This document shows, piece after piece, positions 1-9,196 of a DNA stretch of 64,000 nt. The stretch spans positions 124,001 to 188,000 of the forward strand of contig CAWBPR010000003.1 in NCBI GenBank assembly GCA_963790775.1. Direction: 5' to 3'. The stretch comes from JASJBU01 sp963790775. Its GTDB lineage: Bacteria > Pseudomonadota > Gammaproteobacteria > Chromatiales > Chromatiaceae. Position 1 is the stretch's first letter. The number at the start of each line of letters is the position of its first letter. A model generated the notes under the pieces. It was not told where the DNA came from, did not search any database, and saw only the letters and a program-made list of their open reading frames with translations. The position numbers were made by a program, and so were the translations under genes.

Positions 1-2
1 CC

Positions 3-800
3 GGCGACGGGGTCAACGACGCCCCGGCCCTGAAACGCGCCGATGTGGGTGTGGCGATGGGCATCAAAGGCACCGAGGCGGCCAAGGAGGCGGCGGAGAT
101 GGTGCTGGCGGACGACAACTTCGCCTCCATCGCCCATGCGGTGGAGGAAGGCCGCGCCGTTTTCGACAATATCAAGAAGTCGATCCTGTTCATCCTGCCC
201 ACCAACGGTGGTGAAGCGCTGACCATCCTGGCGGCCATCGCGATGGGCAGGATGCTGCCGGTGACCGCTGCGCAGATCCTCTGGGTGAACATGATCACTG
301 CAGTGACCCTGGCCTTGTCGCTGGTCTTCGAGCCGGCCGAACCCGATGTAATGCAACGCAGGCCGAGAGACGTTCGCGCCCCCATGCTCTCCGGCTTCAT
401 GACCTGGCGCATCCTGTTTGTCTCGGTGCTGATGGTGTTCGGCACCTTCGGTCTGTTCCTGTGGGAGCGGCTGCACGGCGCTGAGATCGAGACCGCGCGC
501 ACCGTGGCCGTAAACGCGCTGGTGATGGCCGAGGTGTTCTACCTGTTCAATACCCGCTACCTGACCGCCTCGGTGCTCAACCGCAATGGCCTGCTGGGCA
601 ACCGCTACGTGCTGATCGCGGTTGGAGTGGTGGTTATATTTCAACTCCTGTTCACCTACCTGCCCCTGATGCAGCACTTCTTTGCCACCGCATCCATCGG
701 AGCAGAGTCCTGGTTACGGATTCTCGGCGTGGGAATATTGATTTTCCTTGCCGTGGAAGTCGAGAAGGCCTGGATGCGGCGGCGATCCCATAAGCCCTGA
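3..800 (+). CDS. Cation-transporting P-type ATPase, C-terminal part (5' end outside window)
   Basis: This is the end of an E1-E2 ATPase that pumps a cation across the inner membrane by forming an aspartyl phosphate. The reading frame enters from the left edge with the GDGVNDAP hinge motif of the P domain at the very first codons. It then shows the conserved tail of the P domain and a first membrane helix with an LPTNGGEALT segment, followed by QILWVNMIT and FEPAEPDVM, both typical of the P2-type transport helices. Three or four further hydrophobic helices follow before the stop. The phosphorylated Asp and the nucleotide-binding domain lie upstream of the window, so the ion cannot be named; Ca2+/Mg2+-type relatives are the closest in feel. 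The family assignment is firm and the substrate is not. Confidence 0.9.
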   Translation, partial: GDGVNDAPALKRADVGVAMGIKGTEAAKEAAEMVLADDNFASIAHAVEEGRAVFDNIKKSILFILPTNGGEALTILAAIAMGRMLPVTAAQILWVNMITAVTLALSLVFEPAEPDVMQRRPRDVRAPMLSGFMTWRILFVSVLMVFGTFGLFLWERLHGAEIETARTVAVNALVMAEVFYLFNTRYLTASVLNRNGLLGNRYVLIAVGVVVIFQLLFTYLPLMQHFFATASIGAESWLRILGVGILIFLAVEVEKAWMRRRSHKP

Positions 801-981
801 CCCACACCCTGCTGCTTAAGGTAAAAAGCCGTCAATCGCGGGTGAAATAACTATCGCCCGGCATCCTGGTGGAGCAGTCAGCATTCTCTGATTACACTCT
901 GCGCTTAACGCATATTCCAACCATTTCCAGTTCACACAGATCGTCAGTTATCATGTTCAGCGAACGGGGGAATTTTTCTGG

Positions 982-1938
982 CTAATCGTCGAGATCATCT
1001 TCATCCGGTTCCATATTGTTCCGCAGCACATCCTCCGCTAGTCCCACCAGGTCGCGCAGGATCTGTTCCCCCTCTGCACTCTCCACCATGGCCACGAGTA
1101 TGTAGCGACGCCACAGCGGCCCCCAAACCAGCACTGAATCCGCATGCCAGTGGCGCCAGGTGCCTGATTTGCGATACAGCGCCGCTTTCGGGGCCTTGCT
1201 ATGCAGGGACTTGACGAATTTATGCTCGATCGCCGGATCCGCAAGAATCTTCAGCATCTCGCGGGATACTTGCGGATCGATCAGCCGACCGGTGGCAAGT
1301 TGATAATAAAAGCGGCAGACCTGGGAGGCCGAGGCGGCATGGGATATGCCCTTCAGCGGATCCGGCAGCCGTGGGCCCTGTTTGGCATACCGCTTGCCCA
1401 CCCACAGCCCCCCGCCGTTGGAGTCGTCGTAGAAGCGGTAACGTGGATCACGCAGCACCGCATTGACCCTCATCAGGCCACCCAGACGGTCAATCATGCG
1501 GGTCGCCGCGCCGTTGTCCGAGACCCGGATCATGGCGTTGAGATCCTCCTCCACCTCTGGGGTGCGTTGCAGCAATCCCTTATCAATATGGTCAAAGGCC
1601 GCCAGCAGAATGGCGATCTTGGGCAGGCTTGCGGCGTACATCTCCACATTACCGTTGATCTGGGCATAGCGCGGCGCGCCGGGATCAGACAGATCCACCA
1701 GACCGACTCCCAGCTTGCGCCTGCTGATCAACTTGCGCCATTGAGGTTTTTGCAGCAGCCGCTGCTCCAGCTGCTGCTGCAGATCCTTGTCCTCCTGTTC
1801 CAGCAAGGGCAACCAGTCTTGTTCGGGGACACTGGCCGGTAACCCGGTTAATTCCTTGGCCTGGGCAAGTATATCGTTGCTGTACAAAGGCAGGTAAAGG
1901 AGCGCGAGTGCGCAAAGGCGATAGATGGTTCGTTTCAT
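982..1938 (-). CDS. Exported class A beta-lactamase-fold serine hydrolase
   Basis: A 318-residue penicillin-recognising-fold protein. A hydrophobic N-terminus ending near LAQA looks like a Sec signal peptide, so it should act in the periplasm. All three hallmark motifs are visible: SLPK at residues 104-107 (S-x-x-K nucleophile), SDN at 140-142, and KSG at 257-259. These are shared by class A beta-lactamases and low-molecular-weight penicillin-binding proteins; whether it cuts beta-lactams or a peptidoglycan-like substrate cannot be told from sequence. The C-terminus is acidic. It overlaps the upstream translocase-like gene by 4 bases (ATGA), so the two are translationally coupled. A second protein of the same fold lies at the other end of this four-gene cluster. 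Confidence 0.82.
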   Translation of the reverse strand: MKRTIYRLCALALLYLPLYSNDILAQAKELTGLPASVPEQDWLPLLEQEDKDLQQQLEQRLLQKPQWRKLISRRKLGVGLVDLSDPGAPRYAQINGNVEMYAASLPKIAILLAAFDHIDKGLLQRTPEVEEDLNAMIRVSDNGAATRMIDRLGGLMRVNAVLRDPRYRFYDDSNGGGLWVGKRYAKQGPRLPDPLKGISHAASASQVCRFYYQLATGRLIDPQVSREMLKILADPAIEHKFVKSLHSKAPKAALYRKSGTWRHWHADSVLVWGPLWRRYILVAMVESAEGEQILRDLVGLAEDVLRNNMEPDEDDLDD

Positions 1939-3308
1939 TCAGGTATTTTCTCGGGGAGAGGATGTTCCAACAGCCGCCGGTGCTCCCGCACCACCAGCAC
2001 AGCCAACAGCAACCAAAGTCCGATCAGGACCGTGTTGAACAGTATGAAACCACTCACTTCCACCTGCCATACCCGCGTGCCGAGCAGGACGGTCAGCGCC
2101 GCCAGGCCGTCGCCAAAGCGCACACACAGGGTGTCGATGGCGGCCTTCGCCTTGTACAGCATCTCCTTGGTAGTGGGCAACCAAAGCACCTGGCGCGCGG
2201 TGTTGTTGATTGAATAATTGGTGCCGTTCTCGGCGGTCTTGGCGGCGGTCACCACCGCCAGAGCGCTTTCTGCCGCCATCGCGCCATAGCCTATCAGGGA
2301 GACCAGAGGCGGAGTCAGCATCAGGGCGCGGAATCCGCCCCAACGCTGCAGCCGGGACACCACGAAGGCCTGCAGCAAAAGCCCTGTAAGGTTGACCCAG
2401 AAATAGAGATTGCCGTAGAAGGTCGTGGTGCCGGTCTTGGTGGCGGCGGCATCCGCACCCTCCGCCTCCAGCGCCCGCTGCACCAGGGCGAACAGGATGT
2501 TCTCGCCGTTGGTCATGACCCAGAACATGGCGAATACCATCAGCGCGGTGAGGCGCAGATAACGGGTGCGCAGGATCAGCCGATAGGCCCCGGCGGTGTC
2601 GGGCGCGGCGGCATGCACGCCATGCACGGCGCCGGCATGCTGTGTACTCACGCCGTGCCGGTCCACCCAGCGCGCCAGCGCCAGGGCGGCCAGCAAGGGA
2701 ATGCCTGCAATCAGCAACAGGTGGAAAGTCTCCACCGACAGCTCCTTGACCAGCCGTTCCCCCAGCCAGGAGCCCACCACGGCGCCGCTGGATGCCCCCA
2801 GGGCGATGAGGGGGAACAGCCGTTTGCCCCGTTCCTCACCATACAGATCAGCGGCGAAGGACCAGAACTGGGCCACCAGGGTGACAGCGAAGATACCGGT
2901 CCAGACATAGAACACCACACCCAGGTAGGGCACCTGCTGCACCAGAAACCCTGGATGAAACAGCCAGAAGAGCAGCAGGTTGGCGCCGAAGAAAAGACCC
3001 ACCCGGGTGATCAGGTCCCGCCTCGCCCAGCGTGTAGTGAGTTGGGCATAAAAGGGGATGACCGCGAACAGCAGCAGGGTCTGGGCGAAGCTGGAATAGG
3101 CCTTGATCTCGATTTTGCTCAAGTCTGCTACGACCGAGACCGACAACCAGCCCTCGCGCACCGGCTTGATGAAGTAGTAGGCGCACAACACCAGAAAGAT
3201 GTTGCAGAACAGGAGCAACGCCGGCCCCGCCTCGCCTGGGCGCACCTCAGTGATCAGGTTCAGCAGTCGCCGCGGCCAGGAGGAATCGGACATGGCGGTT
3301 ATGGGCAT
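1935..3308 (-). CDS. NTP/NDP exchange (ATP/ADP translocase-like) membrane transporter
   Basis: A 457-residue polytopic membrane protein with about eleven or twelve hydrophobic helices. The N-terminal pattern (EVRPGEAGPALLLF, then a helix followed by YYFIKPVREGWL) is that of the Tlc/NTT nucleotide translocase superfamily, known from plastids, chlamydiae and rickettsiae and present as distant homologues in free-living proteobacteria. In the latter the substrate is generally not known, so nucleotide transport is an inference. The first codon lies next to a second in-frame ATG (MPITAMSD), leaving the exact start open by five residues. It is divergent from the dikinase-like gene, with about 160 bases between them that must hold both promoters, and is coupled to the serine hydrolase downstream. 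Confidence 0.75.
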   Translation of the reverse strand: MPITAMSDSSWPRRLLNLITEVRPGEAGPALLLFCNIFLVLCAYYFIKPVREGWLSVSVVADLSKIEIKAYSSFAQTLLLFAVIPFYAQLTTRWARRDLITRVGLFFGANLLLFWLFHPGFLVQQVPYLGVVFYVWTGIFAVTLVAQFWSFAADLYGEERGKRLFPLIALGASSGAVVGSWLGERLVKELSVETFHLLLIAGIPLLAALALARWVDRHGVSTQHAGAVHGVHAAAPDTAGAYRLILRTRYLRLTALMVFAMFWVMTNGENILFALVQRALEAEGADAAATKTGTTTFYGNLYFWVNLTGLLLQAFVVSRLQRWGGFRALMLTPPLVSLIGYGAMAAESALAVVTAAKTAENGTNYSINNTARQVLWLPTTKEMLYKAKAAIDTLCVRFGDGLAALTVLLGTRVWQVEVSGFILFNTVLIGLWLLLAVLVVREHRRLLEHPLPEKIPE

Positions 3309-3465
3309 TTGAGAGTTATTTCAGACATGAGACAATGGTGCCGCTAGTATGGAGTTCGCGTGGCAGCGGAGCAAGCGTGTCATGTCCAAGTTGCTCCGGC
3401 AAACCGAACAGGAATACAGGCATAGCCGCCTGCGAGCATCGTCACCCCAATTCAAGGATTACTTC

Positions 3466-6352
3466 ATGCGCCCTATCCTTTCACTCAGTCTGCTGTTCGC
3501 TGCCAGCCTGGTCGCGGCAGCGCCCCCTGCCCTGACCCCACCCTCTGAGGCGGTGCTGCAGGAGGCCCGCGCCCTGGTCAATTCCTTCAAGCAGAACGAG
3601 CGGGGGCCCTACAGCCGCATCCGCTGGTTCTGCAGCGACGGCAGCGTACACCCCCCCAAGCCCTACCCCTGCGCCGAACGCGGCGGGGGAATTCAGCATG
3701 CGGAATATTCGGTGGAGCGCAACCGCCTGGCGGAGCTGGGCTGGCCGGTGGGTACGGTGATTGCCGCTCTTACCTGGGAGGAAATATGGCAGCCGGAACG
3801 ACGCCACCAGCGCCTCCGGTCGCTGCCTCTGGAACACTACATGGAAGCCGTGGATGACGGCTGGGTGCTGCGCCGGGCGCGGAATTACCGGGGCCGGGTG
3901 CAACTGGAGGACGAGGAGCAGAGCGGCCGCAACCTGTTGCTGAAACTGCTGCAGCAGCCGGGCTTCCTGGACGAGAATTTCCTCCTCGCCCGGGAACTCG
4001 CCCGCAGCTTCCCGCATGGCGCGCCGGGTGTCGACAGAACCCGCACCATCCGTTACCTGGCCGAGGAGATCGCCGAAATGGATGCCTCGTTCTCGAACCT
4101 GCGCATCGAGGCGCATTCCAAACCCTCCGCCGGCACCGCCTCGCGGGTAAGAAACTGGCTGGCAAACCATGGGAAGAGCTCCTCCGAGCTAGTCGACAAG
4201 GCGCGGAACCTGGCCGACGAGCTTGACAGTTTGTACGGACTGACCGGCCGCAAACTTCGCCTGCAGGCCGCGGCGGATGCTCTGAACAAATATTCTCCGA
4301 CTGCGACCCGCCTCATCCGCCAGGCCCAGGGCGCTCCGTCCGCACTGCGTATCGAGCGTCTGTCCCAGGCCATGCAGCAGCTGCGCAAGGATGCCGGTAA
4401 CAAGGAACCGGGAGCCAGTCTGCGTAGACTGGATCTGTTGACGGACCTGGAAGCGGAACTGCGCACGTCGGCGCTGGAGCGACTCGACGAACCCCTCAAG
4501 CGACGGGAGCTGTTGTCGCTCGCCCGTGACCTGTTGCGCGCCTCCTGGGGCCTCGGGTTTCTCTCCGCTAATGAACGGGAGGCCCTGAGTTTCCCCATCG
4601 AAGGCCTGTCGGCATCGGCGGAGGTCGCCGCGGGTAAGTACGCATTCGCCACCAGACGCCTCTCCCTGGCTGCCGGATGGGCGGCACAGACGGTACGTCA
4701 TACCTTCGCCGAACCCCTGGTGCAGTACGCTGCACTGGAGCCCAAGGCCGAGCGTTTCGTGGACGACCTGCTGCGGGATTCGGTGCTTCTGCCACTGGGT
4801 GAGCTGGCCCATCGGCTGGCGGTGGACGGGGCCCAGGCCGCCGCTATCGGACACCGGGTGTTCGGTGAGCCGGTCGGAGGGGCTGCTGGGCATCAATCCC
4901 GGCGTGGCCCGGGGGCGGCTGAGGGTGTTGGAACCCCGGGATCTGGCAGGCGGCGTCCAGGCATCGGACAATGAAATTGTCGTGCTGACCGAGACGGTGG
5001 CCGATCTGGAGCCGGTAGCGGGCATTCTGACCCTGGGTGAGGGCAACCCCCTCTCCCATGTGCAGATGCTGGCGCGCAATCTGGGTATTCCCAACGCAGT
5101 TGTAGCTCCGAGACTGCTGTCCCGACTCCGCGCCCATGCGGGACAGGAAGTGACGCTGGCGGTTGCCGGCGATGGCCGGGTCTTGCTGGAGCAGTCGAAC
5201 GGCTTGACTAAAACAACGGATAGTCAGCCCGCGCATGCCGCGACAGAGCCTGTGGTGAGCGCCCCGCAGCCGGAGCTGGGTCAGGTCCACCCCCTGCCTC
5301 TGGCTCAGTTGCACGCAGGCCTGTCCGGTAAGGTAGTCGGCCCCAAAGCAGCCAACGTTGGTCAGCTGAACCGGCTGTTTCCCGGCCGTATTACGCCCGC
5401 CATCGCCCTGCCCTTCGGCATCTTCGCAGAGCATACTGTGGCGCCGCGGCAACGCCTGGAACAGGCATTCCGCCGCCGCCGGGCCGGCGAACTGGATCAG
5501 GCGGGCCTGAATGCCGAGTTGGAAGTGGTGCGCCAGATGGTGGCGGCCGTGTCCCTGCATCCGGCCTTGGTCAGAGAGCTCACAGCCACGATGGAACAGA
5601 CATTCGGGCCCGCCGGTCAGTATGGACTGTTCGTGCGCTCGGACACCAACGCCGAGGATCTGCCGCAATTTACCGGCGCGGGCCTCAACCTGACCATTCC
5701 CCACGTGGTGGGACTGGAGCGACAACTCAACGCCGTGCCGCAGGTCTGGTCCTCAGTGTATACCCAGCGGGCAATGGCCTGGCGTTCACGCATCCTGAAG
5801 AATCCGGAAGCAGTGTTTGCCTCGGTGCTGCTGATGAAGAGCGTGCCGTCGGAAAAATCCGGCGTGCTGGTGACTGCGGACCTGGTCACCGGTGACCCGG
5901 GGCTGACCGTCTCCGTGGCCTGGGGGGTAGGCGGTGCGGTGGATAACGAGAGCGCAGCATCCAGGGTGCTGCGTAAGGACGGCTCTTCACTCGTGCTGGC
6001 GGAGGCGAAGGCCCCCTACCGCCGTGCGCTGGCCCCTGAGGGCGGCGTCATCTGGCTGCCCGCGGTGACGGGTCCGGTGCTGAGCGACAGCGAGATAAAC
6101 GAACTGCGTCAGTTGGCGGAGGAAGTGCGTGAACGTTACCCGCCCGCTTTGGACGATAACGGCGCTGCCCTGCCCTGGGACATCGAGTTTGGCTTCGCCG
6201 ATGGGAAACTCTGGCTGCTGCAGATCCGGCCCTTGATCCAGCGCGGCAGAGCGGAAGCGGATGCCCTGGTGAACACCCGGGTGCCGCCTGTTACCGCCAC
6301 CGGGATCGTGCTCCTGGATGAGCAGCCACCCGCCATCGTCATTGGAGGTTAA
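3466..6352 (+). CDS. Exported dikinase-like protein: phosphohistidine domain then PPDK-type ATP-grasp domain (one frame break)
   Basis: About 960 residues once a single frame break near 4866-4872 is bridged; the N-terminal part is read in one frame to there and the rest in another. I start it at ATG 3466, which has AAGGA seven bases upstream and opens a clear signal peptide (hydrophobic run ending LVAAAPP), rather than at the in-frame ATG 3349. After about 460 mostly helical residues of unknown type comes a PEP-utiliser swivelling domain with the phospho-acceptor His in NPLSHVQMLARN (about 5045-5085), then a PPDK-N ATP-grasp domain (GPKAANVGQL, ALPFGIF, LFVRSDTNAEDLPQFTGAG, and WDIEFGF...LLQIRPL near the end). 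There is no pyruvate-binding TIM barrel. The order His domain then ATP domain is that of glucan/phosphoglucan water dikinases, the reverse of PEP synthase. The sugar or other acceptor is unknown. It ends 2 bases before the next gene, in the same operon. Confidence 0.75.
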
Positions 6353-6354
6353 GC

Positions 6355-7677
6355 ATGAAGAAAACACTCGCGTTATTGGGTTTGGGATTGGGGCTGGCGG
6401 CAGTCAGCGTGCTGCAGGCTTATCCTCTGGATGCGGACGACAGTGGCATCCGCCGTTTGCAGGGACAACGCACCCTGCAGCAGGGTAAGAGTGGTTCGAA
6501 ACTGCCTGCGGGCGCCCTGCTGCCGGCGAGCGACATCCAACTCCATCTGCAGGCAGAGTCCGACTGGAACCTGAACCCGGCGGACCGGGATCCGCAGCTG
6601 CAGTCCGCCCTGGAGGCGGTATTCAGGCAACGGGACCCCTCCTATGGAGTAACGCTGGTGGACTTCACCGACCCAGGCAACATCCGCTGGGCGGGAGTGC
6701 GGGAAGAACGTAGCCAGGCCCCCGGCAGTGTCGGCAAGATACTCTGTATGACCGCCCTGTTCGACGGCCTGCGGCGGGCCTTCCCGGACATTGAAGAGCG
6801 TAAGCGCATCCTGCGCGAGCACTGGTTGGATGCCAGCGACTGGGTGATCAGCGACAGCCACAAGGTGCCGCGCTTGGACGCCTCAGGTCGGGCGCTGAGC
6901 TATGCGGTGATTCATCCTGGAGATCGCTTCACCCTGGGGGAGTGGGTCGACCATATGATCTCTCCCTCGGCCAATGCGGCAGGCTCCACTGTCTGGAAGG
7001 AGGCCATGCTGCTGCGGGCCTTCGGCAAGGACTATCCCCCATCCAGTGAGCAGGAGACCGCATACTTTCGTAACACGCCGGGCTCGGAGTTGCGGGATCT
7101 GGCCCAGACCGTGATCAACGACGCCCTGACTGCGGCAGACCTGAATCCGCAGGAACTGCGGGTCGGCAGTTTCTGGACCAAGACCGGGAAGAAAAAGGTA
7201 CCGGGCGTAGGCGGCTCCCGCGCCACGCCTCGGGAGCTGGCGCGTTGGCTGCTGCGCCTGGAGCAGGGCCGGCTGGTGGATGCCTGGTCCAGCCTGGAGA
7301 TGAAGCGCTATCTGTATATGACCAAGCGCCGCTACCGTTATGTCTATGCACCGGAACTGGCGAAGGCGGCGACCTACTTCAAGAGCGGCTCACTCTACCG
7401 CTGCCGGCCGGAAGAGGGCTTCAAGTGCGGCAAATACATGGGCAACCTGGAGAATGCCATGAACTCGGTGGTGATTATCGAGTCCCCGGCCCAGTCCGGC
7501 CCGGAACAGAAGCGTTACCTGGTGGCCCTCACCTCGGACGTGCGTAAAGTAAATTCCGCCTGGGACCATTCGCGCCTGGCGGCGGCGATTGAAGAGATCG
7601 TGCGCAACCGCCAAGCGGTCAGGGTGCGGGATAGCGGCAGCGCCGGCGAAATAGATGCGTCGGGAAAGAGCGATTGA
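6355..7677 (+). CDS. Second exported penicillin-recognising-fold serine hydrolase
   Basis: A 440-residue protein starting at ATG 6355 with GGAGG just upstream, 2 bases after the dikinase-like stop. It has a signal peptide (MKKTLALLG... to about residue 22), so a periplasmic location is expected. The beta-lactamase/PBP motifs are SVGK at residues 125-128, SAN at 205-207, and a KSG in YFKSGSLYRC about 60 residues from the end. GVTLVDFTDPGN just before the SxxK resembles GVGLVDLSDPGA of the hydrolase at 982-1938, so the two are related paralogues. An insert with two cysteines follows the KSG. The transpeptidase, carboxypeptidase or hydrolase activity is unresolved; the operon position ties it to the dikinase-like protein. 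Confidence 0.8.
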   Translation: MKKTLALLGLGLGLAAVSVLQAYPLDADDSGIRRLQGQRTLQQGKSGSKLPAGALLPASDIQLHLQAESDWNLNPADRDPQLQSALEAVFRQRDPSYGVTLVDFTDPGNIRWAGVREERSQAPGSVGKILCMTALFDGLRRAFPDIEERKRILREHWLDASDWVISDSHKVPRLDASGRALSYAVIHPGDRFTLGEWVDHMISPSANAAGSTVWKEAMLLRAFGKDYPPSSEQETAYFRNTPGSELRDLAQTVINDALTAADLNPQELRVGSFWTKTGKKKVPGVGGSRATPRELARWLLRLEQGRLVDAWSSLEMKRYLYMTKRRYRYVYAPELAKAATYFKSGSLYRCRPEEGFKCGKYMGNLENAMNSVVIIESPAQSGPEQKRYLVALTSDVRKVNSAWDHSRLAAAIEEIVRNRQAVRVRDSGSAGEIDASGKSD

Positions 7678-7997
7678 ACACCGAATGAAACCGGTGTTTC
7701 TGACGGCGCTGATCACCAATAATGGCGAGGTAACGTTCAACTTTCCGAGCGGGAACTGAAGCCTGTTCAGGCGACGTGATTATCAGCTACGACCCGAAAC
7801 AGCCGGAGCGCGAGGATAAGATTGCTGCCAAAAATGGAACAGCCCTGACTGCGGCAAACCACTGAACCACACTGATTCAGTGTGTATGAAGCGCATCGCA
7901 GAGACTGCTTTGATGCCATTATTGGTGTAGATTCGTTTTCGGGTCAGCGTTTATTTGCAGACGGGAAGCCACCAGAATAACAGATGGAGAAGGGAAT
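7678..7997. other. Intergenic stretch with a possible frame-broken small gene
   Basis: No intact gene is seen. From ATG 7685 a 24-residue peptide ends in NFPSGN, and about 13 bases later another frame resumes with a coherent-looking segment (DVIISYDPKQPERED...) that stops at about 7866. The two halves could be one small protein of about 60 residues with a frame break. I do not recognise the family. The remaining bases up to the next gene show nothing definite; AGGGAATATG precedes the gene at 7998. Confidence 0.25.
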
Positions 7998-8459
7998 ATG
8001 AGTGCATTTGGCGCCATCCTGAAAGGCATCGCCGCCGGTTTCGTGGCCACTTCTGTGTTGTCAGTGCTGATGCTCAGCAAACAGTGGCTGCCACAGCTCG
8101 ACACCGTCACTGCGATGGATGGAGTCGCCCGCGATATGGCCCTGGCTGCCGGTCTGCCGACGCCGTTCGCCGGATGGCTGTGGCATTTCGTAGTGGGCTG
8201 CCTGGCCTGGGGCTGGATGTATGCGATCATGGAACCGATCCTCCCTGGCCGGCGTCCCTGGCGCAAGGGCCTTTATTTTGGAATTACGACCACACTCCTG
8301 ACCTGGCTGATCGCTTTGCCACTGACAGGCGCTGGCCTGCTCGGTATCCAGCTCAGCGCCGAACAGCACTTTGTAACCCTGCTCCAGCATCTGGTTTACG
8401 GCATGGTGCTGGGTATCGTTTACCACTGGTTGGTGCATCCCAGGGCGGGAAACAAATAA
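7998..8459 (+). CDS. Small four-helix membrane protein (DUF6789-like)
   Basis: A 153-residue integral membrane protein with four hydrophobic segments (about residues 7-28, 57-75, 88-108 and 127-145). The arrangement, with GIAAGFVAT at the start, a GWLWHF segment before helix 2 and LVYGMVLGIVYHWL near the end, matches the DUF6789 family of unknown function. The start at ATG 7998 is preceded by GAAGGGAA. It stands alone between a decayed stretch upstream and non-coding sequence downstream. Function is not known, and I do not propose one. Confidence 0.65.
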   Translation: MSAFGAILKGIAAGFVATSVLSVLMLSKQWLPQLDTVTAMDGVARDMALAAGLPTPFAGWLWHFVVGCLAWGWMYAIMEPILPGRRPWRKGLYFGITTTLLTWLIALPLTGAGLLGIQLSAEQHFVTLLQHLVYGMVLGIVYHWLVHPRAGNK

Positions 8460-8785
8460 CCCTGAGGCAAAGCGTGGCTGTAAAGCCCGGTGATAATGCG
8501 CTGTTGCTGGCGCCGTAATCGCTGCTGCCGGCCGCTTGCATCTACTTTTAGCCGCATTCAAGCCAGCGTCGCCAGATCCGGTTGACGACTATCAATGCAG
8601 GAATTCACCATAGGTACATACTTAAGCTCATGGCATATCATGTCTTACCTACAGGACCAACTGGGGCGCAAAGATGGCCCTGGTCTCTGCGGCGGTAATC
8701 TTGCCATAACGAGAATGCCTTGCCGGACTCTTCGATCCTCAACCCGGCGCGGTGACGGTTCCCGACTGCCCTCGGAGTGAGCATT
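8460..8785. other. Intergenic region without recognisable genes
   Basis: About 325 bases. A 61-codon open frame at 8595-8780 has no family resemblance and no convincing ribosome site. I see no terminator or repeat of note. Confidence 0.4.
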
Positions 8786-8992
8786 ATGAATTCACAAAAC
8801 CCACATAACGAATCGGCTCATGAGAACATACCTCATTTCGATCTGGGCATGCAGCAACGCCAGAGGAAAATCCGGGAGCTGGCCTATTTCAAGGCGCAAC
8901 GCCGCGGTTTTGCACCCGGCCACGAACTGGATGACTGGCTCGAGGCGGAACGCGAAGTGGATGAGGCAGAGCGGCCTTTTCCGAGCTATTGA
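8786..8992 (+). CDS. DUF2934-like small soluble protein
   Basis: A 68-residue charged protein. The core, IRELAYFKAQRRGF followed by HELDDWLEAEREVDE, fits the DUF2934 pattern (I-x-x-x-A-Y-x-x-x-x-x-R-G, then D-W-L-x-A-E) seen in many small proteobacterial proteins of unknown role. I use ATG 8786, which has CGGAG 8 bases upstream, rather than the GTG at 8777. It lies between two non-coding stretches and appears monocistronic. Confidence 0.6.
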   Translation: MNSQNPHNESAHENIPHFDLGMQQRQRKIRELAYFKAQRRGFAPGHELDDWLEAEREVDEAERPFPSY

Positions 8993-9196
8993 GTTGAGCG
9001 GTCGAGCTTAGAGAGGGCTTTATTCAGCCACCACCCCATCGATCCAGACTGGCTCGTTATGCTATCGCTTTTCCGCGTTTCTAAGGATGCCACTCCACCG
9101 ATACTTTAATCGATAACCTCCGCTCCACCGATCCCGGTGGCATTCGTCAGTTGATGGGTTGCCGGATACGTCTGCTCCACACCGTCGACTGCGTTA

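Noticed and set aside
1935..3308. ATP/ADP translocase as a sign of an intracellular energy parasite
   Set aside because: Distant homologues of this family occur in free-living proteobacteria, and the window otherwise shows full lithotrophic metabolism.
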